Shown: positions 18,552-26,577 of the stretch, piece by piece | Layout: the number at the start of each line of letters is the position of its first letter | How positions within the stretch are numbered: the first letter of the stretch is position 1 | Source: Chloroflexota bacterium | GTDB lineage: Bacteria > Chloroflexota > Dehalococcoidia > Lucifugimonadales > UBA3495 | Direction of reading: 5' to 3' | Length of the DNA: 33,729 nucleotides | NCBI GenBank assembly: GCA_022562475.1 | Contig: JADFPD010000013.1 | Coordinates: 1-33,729, forward strand | Made by a program: the position numbers and the translations under genes | Notes under the pieces: generated by a model | The model's database searches: none | Told to the model about the DNA's origin: nothing | What the model saw: only the letters and a program-made list of their open reading frames with translations

Positions 18552-19148
18552 ATGTTGGTAATAGGGTTAACGGGTAGCATCGGCACCGGCAAGAGTGAAG
18601 CTGCTCGTCATTTAGAAGCGCTGGGAGCCTCGCTCATCAGTGCCGACCAGGTTGGCCATGAGGCCTATACCCCCAACACAGAGGCATGGGAGCGGGTTGT
18701 TGCCGCCTTTGGCGACGGTATCTTGCAAGAAGACGGGGAGATCGACCGGCGCAAATTGGGGGACATAGTGTTCTCAGATGCCGGTCAACTGGAAAAATTG
18801 AACCGGATCATGCATCCGCGGATGGCGCGGATGGTTGCGGACAAGATCGAGGTCCTGCGCAGCCAAGGAGTAGATGTGGTGGTGGTGGAGGCGGCCCTGC
18901 TCTTTGAGGCAGGATGGGATTCCTTGGTGGAAGAAGTGTGGGTCACCGATTCACCGGAGCAGAATGTCATCGAGCGGCTCAAGCAGCGCAACGGCCTATC
19001 CGAAGAAGAAGTTCGCAAGCGGATAGCTTCCCAGATGGACCGGGCCGAGCGGTTGGAAAGATCGGACTTTGTAATAGACAACTCGGGCGACCTGGTAGAA
19101 CTGGAAAAGGCCATCAAAGAATTGTGGGACCGCCGGGTGCCGCTATAG
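18552..19148 (+). CDS. coaE: Dephospho-CoA kinase
   Basis: 198 residues, normal for the family. It catalyses the last step of coenzyme A synthesis, ATP-dependent phosphorylation of the 3'-hydroxyl of dephospho-CoA. Motifs: P-loop GLTGSIGTGKS at the N-terminus, LISADQVGHEAY, the segment LNRIMHPRM, VVVEAALLFEAGWD, and the lid KQRNGLSEEEVRKRIASQM, then FVIDNSGD. GTG at 18549 directly precedes the ATG at 18552; the ATG gives the canonical MLVIGLTGS start. First gene of a probable operon with the CbbQ-like, Nudix and VWA genes. Confidence 0.96.
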   Translation: MLVIGLTGSIGTGKSEAARHLEALGASLISADQVGHEAYTPNTEAWERVVAAFGDGILQEDGEIDRRKLGDIVFSDAGQLEKLNRIMHPRMARMVADKIEVLRSQGVDVVVVEAALLFEAGWDSLVEEVWVTDSPEQNVIERLKQRNGLSEEEVRKRIASQMDRAERLERSDFVIDNSGDLVELEKAIKELWDRRVPL

Positions 19149-19198
19149 CAAATAGATAGTGGCATAGCAGAGTAATTAAAAAAGGACCGGGAAACATA

Positions 19199-20098
19199 AT
19201 GGTTGAAACGGCAGCGCCAACTTTCAAAGAATATGCGATCGAGGAATTCCTGGTTAGGGACGAACCTTACTACCGGCCGATCGGCGACGAGATTGAGCTA
19301 TTCACCGCCGCTTACCGTCAGCACATCCCGGTCTTGTTGAAGGGTCCAACGGGCTGCGGCAAGACCAGGTTCGTGGAGTACATGGCCTGGCAGTTGGGCC
19401 GCCCCTTGGCTACTGTTAAGGAGAAGGGCGGTAAAGAAGAACAACTGAAAGCCGGCGAGATTCGTGTCCCTCTGATTACCATCGCTTGTCATGAAGACCT
19501 AACCGCCAGCGACCTGGTCGGCCGGTACCTTCTGGATGCAAACGGCACTCGCTGGATCGACGGCCCCATGACGCGGGCGGTCAAAAACGGGGCGATCCTC
19601 TACCTAGACGAGGTTGTGGAGGCCCGGAAAGACACCACGGTGTTGATCCACCCGCTGACCGACCACCGGCGCATCCTGCCCATCGAGAAGACTGGCTCCA
19701 TCATCGAGGCTGATGACCGGTTCCTGCTCTGCGTTTCCTACAACCCCGGATATCAGAGTGCGCTTAAAGACCTGAAACACAGCACCCGCCAGCGGTTCAT
19801 CTCCATCGAGTTCTATTATCCTCCGGCCGATATCGAGACTGAGATCGTCCAGCGAGAGAGCGGCTGCTCCAAGGAACATGCCGACTCCCTGGCCAAGCTG
19901 GGCGAGAAGATCCGCAACCTGGAAGAGCACGGTCTGCAAGAGGGCGCCAGTACCCGTCTGTTGATCTACGCCGCACGGTTGATGTCCGAAGGTATCGAGC
20001 CGCGCCGCGCTTGCCAAGTGGCCATCGTCTGGACCTTGACCGACGACCACGAACTGCAGCGCAGTCTCGAAGAAGTGACGTCCTCAATCTTCGAGTAG
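19199..20098 (+). CDS. CbbQ/NirQ/NorQ-type AAA+ ATPase
   Basis: 299 residues. Walker A GPTGCGKT at 49-56, Walker B ILYLDE at 133-138, then [28 protein letters not shown] and [21 protein letters not shown], which are diagnostic for the CbbQ/NorQ branch of MoxR-like ATPases. Members form hexamers and, with a VWA partner (CbbO or NorD), remodel or activate a target enzyme such as RuBisCO or nitric oxide reductase. A charged insert of about 20 residues at 73-90 ([19 protein letters not shown]) appears extra to the family core. The VWA partner is two genes downstream, with a Nudix gene between. No RuBisCO or NO reductase gene is in the window, so the client is unknown. AAAGGA precedes the ATG. Confidence 0.92.
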   Translation: MVETAAPTFKEYAIEEFLVRDEPYYRPIGDEIELFTAAYRQHIPVLLKGPTGCGKTRFVEYMAWQLGRPLATVKEKGGKEEQLKAGEIRVPLITIACHEDLTASDLVGRYLLDANGTRWIDGPMTRAVKNGAILYLDEVVEARKDTTVLIHPLTDHRRILPIEKTGSIIEADDRFLLCVSYNPGYQSALKDLKHSTRQRFISIEFYYPPADIETEIVQRESGCSKEHADSLAKLGEKIRNLEEHGLQEGASTRLLIYAARLMSEGIEPRRACQVAIVWTLTDDHELQRSLEEVTSSIFE

Positions 20099-20106
20099 GG
20101 GATCAC

Positions 20107-20703
20107 ATGGGTCAGACGCCGCCGGAGCTTTTGAAACGCGCGCTGGCGAAGCGCGTCGTAGAAAGGGTCGATGGCGACGGATTGACGCCTTCAGCCGTCA
20201 TGGTCCTCCTTTACCCCAAGGACGGCGAATACTGTATCCTATTGAACAAGCGGTCGGAGCTGGTGGAGCACCACAAAGGGGAGATATCCTTCCCCGGAGG
20301 CGCCAGAGACCCGGAGGACCGGGATTCATTGGAAACTGCCCTCCGTGAGACCGAAGAAGAGATGGGAATCAAGCGAGGCGACATCACCGTGATCGGAGAG
20401 ATGGATGAGGTCGCCACACGGAGCAATTTCCGGGTGCAAGTGTTCGCCGGCACCATAGAATATCCGTACAAATTCAGTCCCAGCCCCATCGAGATTGCCG
20501 AAGTACTGGAATTCCCGGTTTCCGCGCTGATCGACCCGGCCAACCGCCGGACGGAAACGCGTTGGGAGAACGGGCAACCGGTGACTTCCTACTCCTACGT
20601 CCACCAAGAGCACGTCGTCTTCGGGGCGACTGCCAGAATCCTCCAGAGTTGCATCGATATCCTAGATGACAGACTGGAAAGCGAGGGACACCAAGTTGAC
20701 TAG
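20107..20703 (+). CDS. Nudix hydrolase, CoA-diphosphatase type
   Basis: 198 residues. It has the CoA-specific Nudix signature LLNKRSELVEHHKGEISFPGG (about 45-65) followed directly by the Nudix box ending LRETEEEMGI (79-88), which binds the catalytic metal. This is the pattern of the NudL/NUDT7 group, which splits CoA into 3',5'-ADP and 4'-phosphopantetheine. The ATG at 20107 has TAGGGGAT upstream; a longer frame from 20011 lies inside the CbbQ-like gene and was rejected. It starts 9 bases after the CbbQ-like gene and its end overlaps the start of the VWA gene. Having it in one operon with coaE puts synthesis and breakdown of CoA under one promoter. Confidence 0.9.
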   Translation: MGQTPPELLKRALAKRVVERVDGDGLTPSAVMVLLYPKDGEYCILLNKRSELVEHHKGEISFPGGARDPEDRDSLETALRETEEEMGIKRGDITVIGEMDEVATRSNFRVQVFAGTIEYPYKFSPSPIEIAEVLEFPVSALIDPANRRTETRWENGQPVTSYSYVHQEHVVFGATARILQSCIDILDDRLESEGHQVD

Positions 20704-23700
20704 TGGTCCTATTCCTGAGATTGAAGCTGAACTTGCCAAACTGCCGCCGGCCGTGCTCGAGGCCTATAACGAGGCCAACGGCGCAGTAAAAGAGTCCTTT
20801 GGCGAAGAGGAGATCGGCCTCTGGGCCAAAGAGGGCCTGACCATCGGCACCCAGACGGTGCGCTCCTGGGAGTCGGCCATCGAGTATTACCGCGTCAGCC
20901 CAGAAGTCAGCAAATTCCTGTCCTTCCCGTCGTTCATGCAATGGGCCCGCTGCGGCACCTACTTGGCTCAAGACTCGCCAACACTGGCCGTGTCCTTCTT
21001 CAAAGCCAGCGTTTCCATAGTCCCCAACCTCAGGCCCCAATACATACCCCGCTGGGCCGGCCTGGGCCGCAGTCTTTACAAAGGCACCTGGAAGTCCAGC
21101 ACCCTGGCCGCCAAATTCTTCGAGGTCAGCCCGGACCTGGTCCGGAACCTGCCCTTCTGGGACGTGGAAGTATTTGCTTCATTGATCGAGGCTTTGTCCT
21201 ACAAGTCCTACGACGTTGCCGGAGAGTGCTTGGTATTGGGACGGGATGTACTGCCGGCCATGGGCCGGGAGCGGGAGCCTTTCTTGGCCATGTCGCGAGC
21301 CCTGATCGACACCAGTTGGCGGGAGGTCAAGACCTGCCTGGAATTGGTGCCCAGAGCGCTCCAGTTGGTGGATGAAAGCCAGACGGGCCGGTTCCTAAAG
21401 TTGGGCGAGCGCCTGGCCAAGGTTGGCCTCCGGAATACCTCCCGGTTCTTGTCCGACGGCACCCAGGCCCTGAGCAAGGTGCCCCAGGGGTCTCAGGGCT
21501 ACATACTTGACCTCTGCGACGCCCTGGTGGTGATCACGCCCGATGCCGTTCCGCCATTCCTGAAAAGTCTGGACAGTGTCCTGAACCGCATCACGGTCAG
21601 CCAACTGGATACCTGGTTCCAGCATGGGGCGCACCTGCTCCAAGAAAACCCCGAAAGCGGCATCGCATTCTTCAAGATAGAGTCCAACAAGTCGGAGTCA
21701 ATGCTGGAGACTTTGTCTTCAAGCCTGGAATTGGACCGGGTAAAGGGCATCTTGCGGCTGTATTGCCGGGCGCTGGCGGGCACCGGCCTGGAGATACTAG
21801 ACACTCAAGAATTGGTGCGACGCAATATCGGTTGGGTGGACGAGGACACTGCGTCAACCGACGGCACCAAGATATTCCTGCCTCCAGTGGTGGACCACTA
21901 CCCCAGCAAGCAGGACAACTTCTCTTGGTTCAAGGTTGTCTCGACCCATCAGGTGGCCCACCTTGAGTTTGGCAGCTTTGAGTACGAATTCGAGAAACCG
22001 GCCGCTCTGTTTGAAGACCGCCGCCACGAGACTGAACAAAAGATGCTCGAACTGAAAGAGGCGGAGCGGGTGGCGGCCAAGGAAGAATATGAGATGGCCG
22101 CCCGCCTTCTGACTTCTGGAGCGGAGGGCGACGTGGATATGTCGCCGGGATACGAGGACCCCAACGCCATGGGGAGCTTGCGCACCTTCACCGACATCGG
22201 CCGGTTCTTGGAGATATTCGAGAACGGCCGCCTGGTATTCGACATCTTCACGGTCTTGGAGGACTGCCGCCTGGATTACCGCATCAAAGTGGAATATCCG
22301 GGCATCCAAAAGGCCTCCTCGCGTGTTCAAGGCGAGACCCTGGAAAAGCGTCCCAGGATCGAAGATATGCCCTTGCAGCAGGGCATGGTGGAGCTTTTGA
22401 TCCATATGAGCTTGGACAAGTTCCAAGACCTGCCGGTGGCCATAGAGTACAAAGAAGCCGGAGAGATGCTCTCCAGGATTCTCCATCAACTCCGCACCGC
22501 GGAAGCAGATGTGGAAGACACGGCGGAGGCCACATTGCGGGCCTACGAGATCATCTCCCGCGTCCCCAACGAAAAGGAAGAAGATGACCAGTTCGAGGAG
22601 CAGGACCTAGAGGAGCCGGGCGACTTCTCTGAAGAGGACTACCAATCCCTGGTCGACCAGTTGCAGGCCGGGATGGACGCCTCTTCCGACGGTGGCGACG
22701 GAGAGTCCTACGAGTCTCCCGACCCGGTGGACTACCGGGGAGATTTCAAACCCGAGATGGTCCAACTGCTGACCAAGCTGCAGGCCGACAGCGGCGGAGA
22801 TGGCGAGGCCCAGGCCATGACCCAGGAGATGCTGGAGCAACTGCTTCAGGAGAGCCCTGAGTTGGAGCTGGACGCCGAGCAGGGCGAAGTGGACAGCAAC
22901 ATGAGCATGTTCGCCCAGAATATCATGAAAGAAGCCGGCGCCCCGCCGCCCAATTCCCAGCCGGGAGAGGGCTACGGGCCGTTGCTGCACGATGATGATG
23001 GCGGCGGCGAGTTGGAGGCACGGGAGCCCGAAACCTTTGTCTACGACGAGTGGGACTTTCGCGCCAACGACTACAAACCCCGTTGGTGCATCGTGAAGGA
23101 AAAAATGGTGGAAGAGGGCGACGCTACCTTCTACCATGAAGCACTCAAAACTTATAAGGCGCTGTCCAATCACATCCGGCGTCAATTCGAACTGATCATG
23201 CCGGAGAGCATGCGCAAGACCTACCGGTTGATGGACGGCGAAGACATCGACTTGAACGCGGCCCTTGAAGCCTGGTGCGACCTGAAGATGGGCGTTCCGC
23301 CCGACGAGAAGATCTACTGGCACCGGAAGCGGAACCGCCGGGAGGTGGCCGTGGTCTTCCTCCTAGACATGAGCGCCTCCACCGCCGAGGCCATTGACGA
23401 AGGCCGCCAGACGGTGGACGACCGCGACGCCCCCGACGACCCGGTGGAGTACATGGTCTGGCTGCGCCGCCGCCGGGAAGGGCTGGTGCGCCGCAATTAC
23501 AAGCGGATCATCGACCTGGAGAAAGAGGGCACAACGCTCCTGATCGACGCCCTGGAGTCCATCGGCGACACCTACGGGATATATGGTTTCTCCGGCTACG
23601 GCCGGGAGAACGTGGAGTTCTACGTCATCAAAGACATCGACGAGGACTTCAGCGATAAGGTCAAACGGCGGATCGATAAAATCACCCCGCTGCACGCCAC

Positions 23701-24034
23701 CCGCATGGGCGCCGCCATCCGTCACGCCACAACCAAGCTGGAAAAACAGGATGCCAAGACCAAGATAATGTTCCTGATCAGCGATGGCCGGCCCCAGGAC
23801 CGAGGCTACAGCCGTGAGGGAGTGGAGAAGGAATATGCGGTCCACGACACGCACATGGCGCTGGTGGAAGCCCGCCGCAAGGACATCATCCCGTTCTGTC
23901 TCACCGTGGACAAGTCGGGCCACGATTACTTGAAGAGCATGTGCGGAGACATGGGCTACGAAGTCCTGGCTGACATCTGGTCCCTCCCGGAGCGTTTGCC
24001 GATGCTATACCGCCAACTCACCAGCGTGAGATAA
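20696..24034 (+). CDS. Very large CbbO/NorD-like VWA-domain protein
   Basis: 1112 residues from TTG at 20696, which has GAGGGA 7 bases upstream and overlaps the Nudix stop by 8 bases; ATG at 20666 would add 10 residues but has no ribosome site. Residues ~1-390 are predicted helical, with repeat-like blocks of aromatic and hydrophobic residues. A middle part resembles NorD/CbbO (FLEIFENGRLVFDIFTVLEDCRLDYRIK). An acidic, flexible region spans about 615-790. The C-terminal VWA domain has the metal site DMSAS at 891-895, TRMG in the second loop and ISDGRPQD in the third. Family members work with the CbbQ/NorQ ATPase as an adaptor linking it to the client. CbbO and NorD are usually 600-800 residues, so this is unusually long. 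Confidence 0.9.
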   Translation: MTSGPIPEIEAELAKLPPAVLEAYNEANGAVKESFGEEEIGLWAKEGLTIGTQTVRSWESAIEYYRVSPEVSKFLSFPSFMQWARCGTYLAQDSPTLAVSFFKASVSIVPNLRPQYIPRWAGLGRSLYKGTWKSSTLAAKFFEVSPDLVRNLPFWDVEVFASLIEALSYKSYDVAGECLVLGRDVLPAMGREREPFLAMSRALIDTSWREVKTCLELVPRALQLVDESQTGRFLKLGERLAKVGLRNTSRFLSDGTQALSKVPQGSQGYILDLCDALVVITPDAVPPFLKSLDSVLNRITVSQLDTWFQHGAHLLQENPESGIAFFKIESNKSESMLETLSSSLELDRVKGILRLYCRALAGTGLEILDTQELVRRNIGWVDEDTASTDGTKIFLPPVVDHYPSKQDNFSWFKVVSTHQVAHLEFGSFEYEFEKPAALFEDRRHETEQKMLELKEAERVAAKEEYEMAARLLTSGAEGDVDMSPGYEDPNAMGSLRTFTDIGRFLEIFENGRLVFDIFTVLEDCRLDYRIKVEYPGIQKASSRVQGETLEKRPRIEDMPLQQGMVELLIHMSLDKFQDLPVAIEYKEAGEMLSRILHQLRTAEADVEDTAEATLRAYEIISRVPNEKEEDDQFEEQDLEEPGDFSEEDYQSLVDQLQAGMDASSDGGDGESYESPDPVDYRGDFKPEMVQLLTKLQADSGGDGEAQAMTQEMLEQLLQESPELELDAEQGEVDSNMSMFAQNIMKEAGAPPPNSQPGEGYGPLLHDDDGGGELEAREPETFVYDEWDFRANDYKPRWCIVKEKMVEEGDATFYHEALKTYKALSNHIRRQFELIMPESMRKTYRLMDGEDIDLNAALEAWCDLKMGVPPDEKIYWHRKRNRREVAVVFLLDMSASTAEAIDEGRQTVDDRDAPDDPVEYMVWLRRRREGLVRRNYKRIIDLEKEGTTLLIDALESIGDTYGIYGFSGYGRENVEFYVIKDIDEDFSDKVKRRIDKITPLHATRMGAAIRHATTKLEKQDAKTKIMFLISDGRPQDRGYSREGVEKEYAVHDTHMALVEARRKDIIPFCLTVDKSGHDYLKSMCGDMGYEVLADIWSLPERLPMLYRQLTSVR

Positions 24035-24063
24035 CCGGGAAAGCAACAAGGGTAATATAAATA

Positions 24064-24106
24064 GGGCCGTCCCGATTCGATCGGGACGGCCTTCTCATTT
24101 TGTTTT
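24064..24106 (+). terminator. Intrinsic terminator after the VWA gene
   Basis: A perfect 12-bp stem, GGCCGTCCCGAT (24065-24076) and ATCGGGACGGCC (24080-24091), closes a 3-base loop. CTTCTCATTTTGTTTTT follows. It is placed 30 bases after the stop of the last gene in the coaE operon. Confidence 0.9.
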
Positions 24107-24165
24107 TCAGGCTTACGCCGGAATCCAGACCGGCTACGCTATTGGATCGTCATCCCGCCCCTACG
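24107..24165. repeat. Possible dispersed intergenic repeat
   Basis: Contains GCCGGAATCCAG and CCCGCCCCTACG. The latter is identical to one arm of the hairpin at 11841-11871, and ATTCCGGCG (the reverse complement of the former's core) also lies beside that hairpin. The rest, to 24254, shows no gene. Confidence 0.35.
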
Positions 24166-24254
24166 GACGTCCATCGATACGGCTTACGGCGGATCAACGG
24201 ATTGTTGGCGCACGGGAGGGGTGATCACGCTGGGCGGGACTGGTGGCATCGGCC

Positions 24255-25487
24255 CTAGCCGGTCTCTTCCACCAACCGGCGCAGTTCGATCAAAGCTTGG
24301 TTCGGGACCCGGCGCTTGATGGTCACCCGGCGGGGAGGCAGTCGCATCTCCATCTCGCGGGTCTTCTCTCCGTTGGTGACGGAGATGTAGGCGAGTCCCA
24401 AGGGCTTCCCCTCGAACTCACCGGGTCCGGGCACACCGGTCACGGCGACCCCCAGGTCGGCGTTGAGGTTGCGGCGCACCGTGTCGGCCATTGCGTTGGC
24501 CGTTTGCTGGCTGACCACTCCGTGTTTTTCCATGACTTCGGCGGGCACTCCGCAGGCTTCTAGGGCCGCGGCGTCGTAGGCGACGTTCCCGCCTTTGAAA
24601 TAGCTCATGCTGTCGGGACCGTCGGTGATGCTATTGGTCAAGGCGCCGCCGGTGCACATCTCCATGACGGCCACGCTCAGACCCTTTTCCAGGAGGGACT
24701 TTCCGGCGGCTTGCTCCGGGGTCTCATCATCGTAGCCCCAGATGTACTCGCCCAACCGGTCGTGGATGGCCTGTTCCACCGGCATTATCATCTTTTGGGC
24801 GGACTGGCTGTCCCGGGCCCGGGCGATGACCCGTAGGTGGATGCCGTCGGCCTTGGAATAGATGCCCAGGTATGGGTTATCGACGCCGAAAAACTCGGAG
24901 ATAATCTCATCCACGGCGCCTTCGGACAGTCCCATGGTCTTGATGTTGCGGGTGATGGTCACTTCGTCATTGACCAGTTCAGCCAATTGGGGCTCCACCT
25001 GCTCCTCCCACATGGATTGGTTCTCGCCCGGCGGACCGGGCAGGCAGATGACTATCTTGCCGTCCCGCTCCGCCCACCAACCGGGCGCGGTGCCGTTGCG
25101 GTTGGGTACGAACCGGGCGGAAGGAATCAGATTGGCCTGTTTGATGTTGTGTTGGGGCATGGGCGTGCCGCGGGCGGCGAAGTAACGCTCCAAGTTGTCC
25201 ACCACCTCTTGCTGAATGGTGGGGGTCTCGCCGAAGGCCGCAGCGACCGCTTCCCTGGTCAGGTCGTCCTGGGTGGGCCCCAGCCCGCCGGTGGAAAAGA
25301 TGATGTCGGAACGCTCCATCCCGCGCTTGAAGGCCTCCGTCAGCCTGGGGAGGTCATCTCCGATGATCGAGACCCATTGGAGTTCTATGCCCAGGGCGGG
25401 CAGCCGGCTGGCGATCCAAGAGGAGTTGGTGTCGGTCAACTCCCCCATCAGCAGCTCGGTGCCGATGCCCATTATCTCTGCCTTCAA
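24255..25487 (-). CDS. cinA: CinA-family protein with a divergent deamidase domain
   Basis: 410 residues from TTG at 25487 (AGGAG 6 bases upstream; start MKAEIMGIGTELL). Residues 1-~170 are the MoaB/MogA-like COG1058 domain (IFSTGGLGPTQDDLTREAV). A linker domain follows, and ~255-405 is the CinA C-terminal domain, which in PncC deamidates nicotinamide mononucleotide for NAD salvage. Here the signature normally written ESCTGG reads EMCTGG. The segment after the conserved Tyr (YDAAALEACGV) lacks the usual Lys found in YSxxxK-type homologues and is one residue shorter. The GVAVTGVPGPG and KPLGLAYIS motifs remain. The N-terminal domain may keep its ADP-ribose/CoA-pyrophosphatase-type role while the deamidase is weak or lost. 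It follows the DUF4340 gene by 46 bases on the same strand. Confidence 0.9.
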   Translation of the reverse strand: MKAEIMGIGTELLMGELTDTNSSWIASRLPALGIELQWVSIIGDDLPRLTEAFKRGMERSDIIFSTGGLGPTQDDLTREAVAAAFGETPTIQQEVVDNLERYFAARGTPMPQHNIKQANLIPSARFVPNRNGTAPGWWAERDGKIVICLPGPPGENQSMWEEQVEPQLAELVNDEVTITRNIKTMGLSEGAVDEIISEFFGVDNPYLGIYSKADGIHLRVIARARDSQSAQKMIMPVEQAIHDRLGEYIWGYDDETPEQAAGKSLLEKGLSVAVMEMCTGGALTNSITDGPDSMSYFKGGNVAYDAAALEACGVPAEVMEKHGVVSQQTANAMADTVRRNLNADLGVAVTGVPGPGEFEGKPLGLAYISVTNGEKTREMEMRLPPRRVTIKRRVPNQALIELRRLVEETG

Positions 25488-25533
25488 ATCTACTCCTGGT
25501 TAACACCATGTCAGATTTGGGTGCGCCGCCCGC

Positions 25534-26508
25534 TTATTCCGCCAGCACCGGGTCGGTGGCCAAGGCGATGATTGGGTCGATGCGGGACGTGAGCACCCCG
25601 TAGAGGTTGGTGTCCTCGCTGACCAAGCTGCCGGTTATCACATCGACGTAGCGGTGATTCCCATCGGGAGTGACCCCGCCGATGTGGAACTCAATGGCCG
25701 ACAGTCCGCCCAGCCGCGGAATCACGACGACAGTGTCCGGGGGGTCCAGGCCATACTTCGTTGGGTCGTCGATGTTATGGGCGATTATCTGGTCCACCCT
25801 GGGATTGAGCAACATTAGCAGAGACTCGGCCCATGCGCCTTGGTCCACGAGTTCGGGGGTCTCGCCGTCCAAGAACCACCTTCCGGTGCCGTCTTCAATG
25901 ACATACCTGGTGTCATCGTCGCCGCGGAAGAACTGCACCAGCAAAACGTCCCTCGCTTCGATCTGATAAAGGCGGCCCACGGGTGGGTCGAAGGCCAGAC
26001 GGTTTACCACTTGCGCCCACTCGAAGGGGACTGTGAATAGGGCGTCATCGCCCACCAGACGGGCGTATTGGTTCTCGTTGTCGGGCGTTGGGATACCCAG
26101 ATGAAACTCCAACGAGTTTCCGTAACGGTCGATGACCGTAATCGCGGTCTCGGGCGGGTCCAAGCCGAACCCGGCTGCGTCGTCGATGGTATCAGAGAGC
26201 GGCCGGGTCACCCGGGGGCCGCTAAGTAGTAGCGGAGTGCCGCCCCACCGCTGTTGGAACACTGGTATATCCGGACTAACTCCCGGTTCGCCCGCGATGT
26301 ACCAATCCAGGCTGGCCGGGCTCCGGAAGAAGGAGATCTCTTTACCCTGGTACACCAATTCCAGCGCTACAATGTCTCCCTCGTTGATCCGGTAAAGCCA
26401 AGGGCGGGTAGTTTTGGGCTCGTTGGAATCGGTGAACCTGAGGACCAGGAAGGTCCCTCCGAAGATCAGAAGGACCACCACCAATAGGATTGAAAGTCGT
26501 AGATTCAT
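25534..26508 (-). CDS. DUF4340-domain membrane-anchored protein
   Basis: 324 residues. One membrane segment at ~5-27 (LSILLVVVLLIFGGTFLVL) anchors an external domain. Two copies of the DUF4340 unit are visible: DDAAGFGLDPPETAITVIDRYG followed by EFHLG, and DDPTKYGLDPPDTVVVIP followed by EFHIGG. DUF4340 proteins commonly sit after GldF/GldG-type ABC genes, as here (fourth gene of that set). The molecular role is not known; being an external partner of the transporter is inferred from context. Confidence 0.88.
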   Translation of the reverse strand: MNLRLSILLVVVLLIFGGTFLVLRFTDSNEPKTTRPWLYRINEGDIVALELVYQGKEISFFRSPASLDWYIAGEPGVSPDIPVFQQRWGGTPLLLSGPRVTRPLSDTIDDAAGFGLDPPETAITVIDRYGNSLEFHLGIPTPDNENQYARLVGDDALFTVPFEWAQVVNRLAFDPPVGRLYQIEARDVLLVQFFRGDDDTRYVIEDGTGRWFLDGETPELVDQGAWAESLLMLLNPRVDQIIAHNIDDPTKYGLDPPDTVVVIPRLGGLSAIEFHIGGVTPDGNHRYVDVITGSLVSEDTNLYGVLTSRIDPIIALATDPVLAE

Positions 26509-26577
26509 AGATAGGACCTGTGGAAAGAGTGGGCCTGGTCAGGCTGGCTTCTCAGAATTCCTGGCACCTCACGGGGT

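Noticed and set aside
20011-20106. Longer start for the Nudix protein inside the CbbQ-like gene
   Set aside because: The extra 32 residues are out-of-frame CbbQ-like coding sequence; the ATG at 20107 has a good ribosome site.
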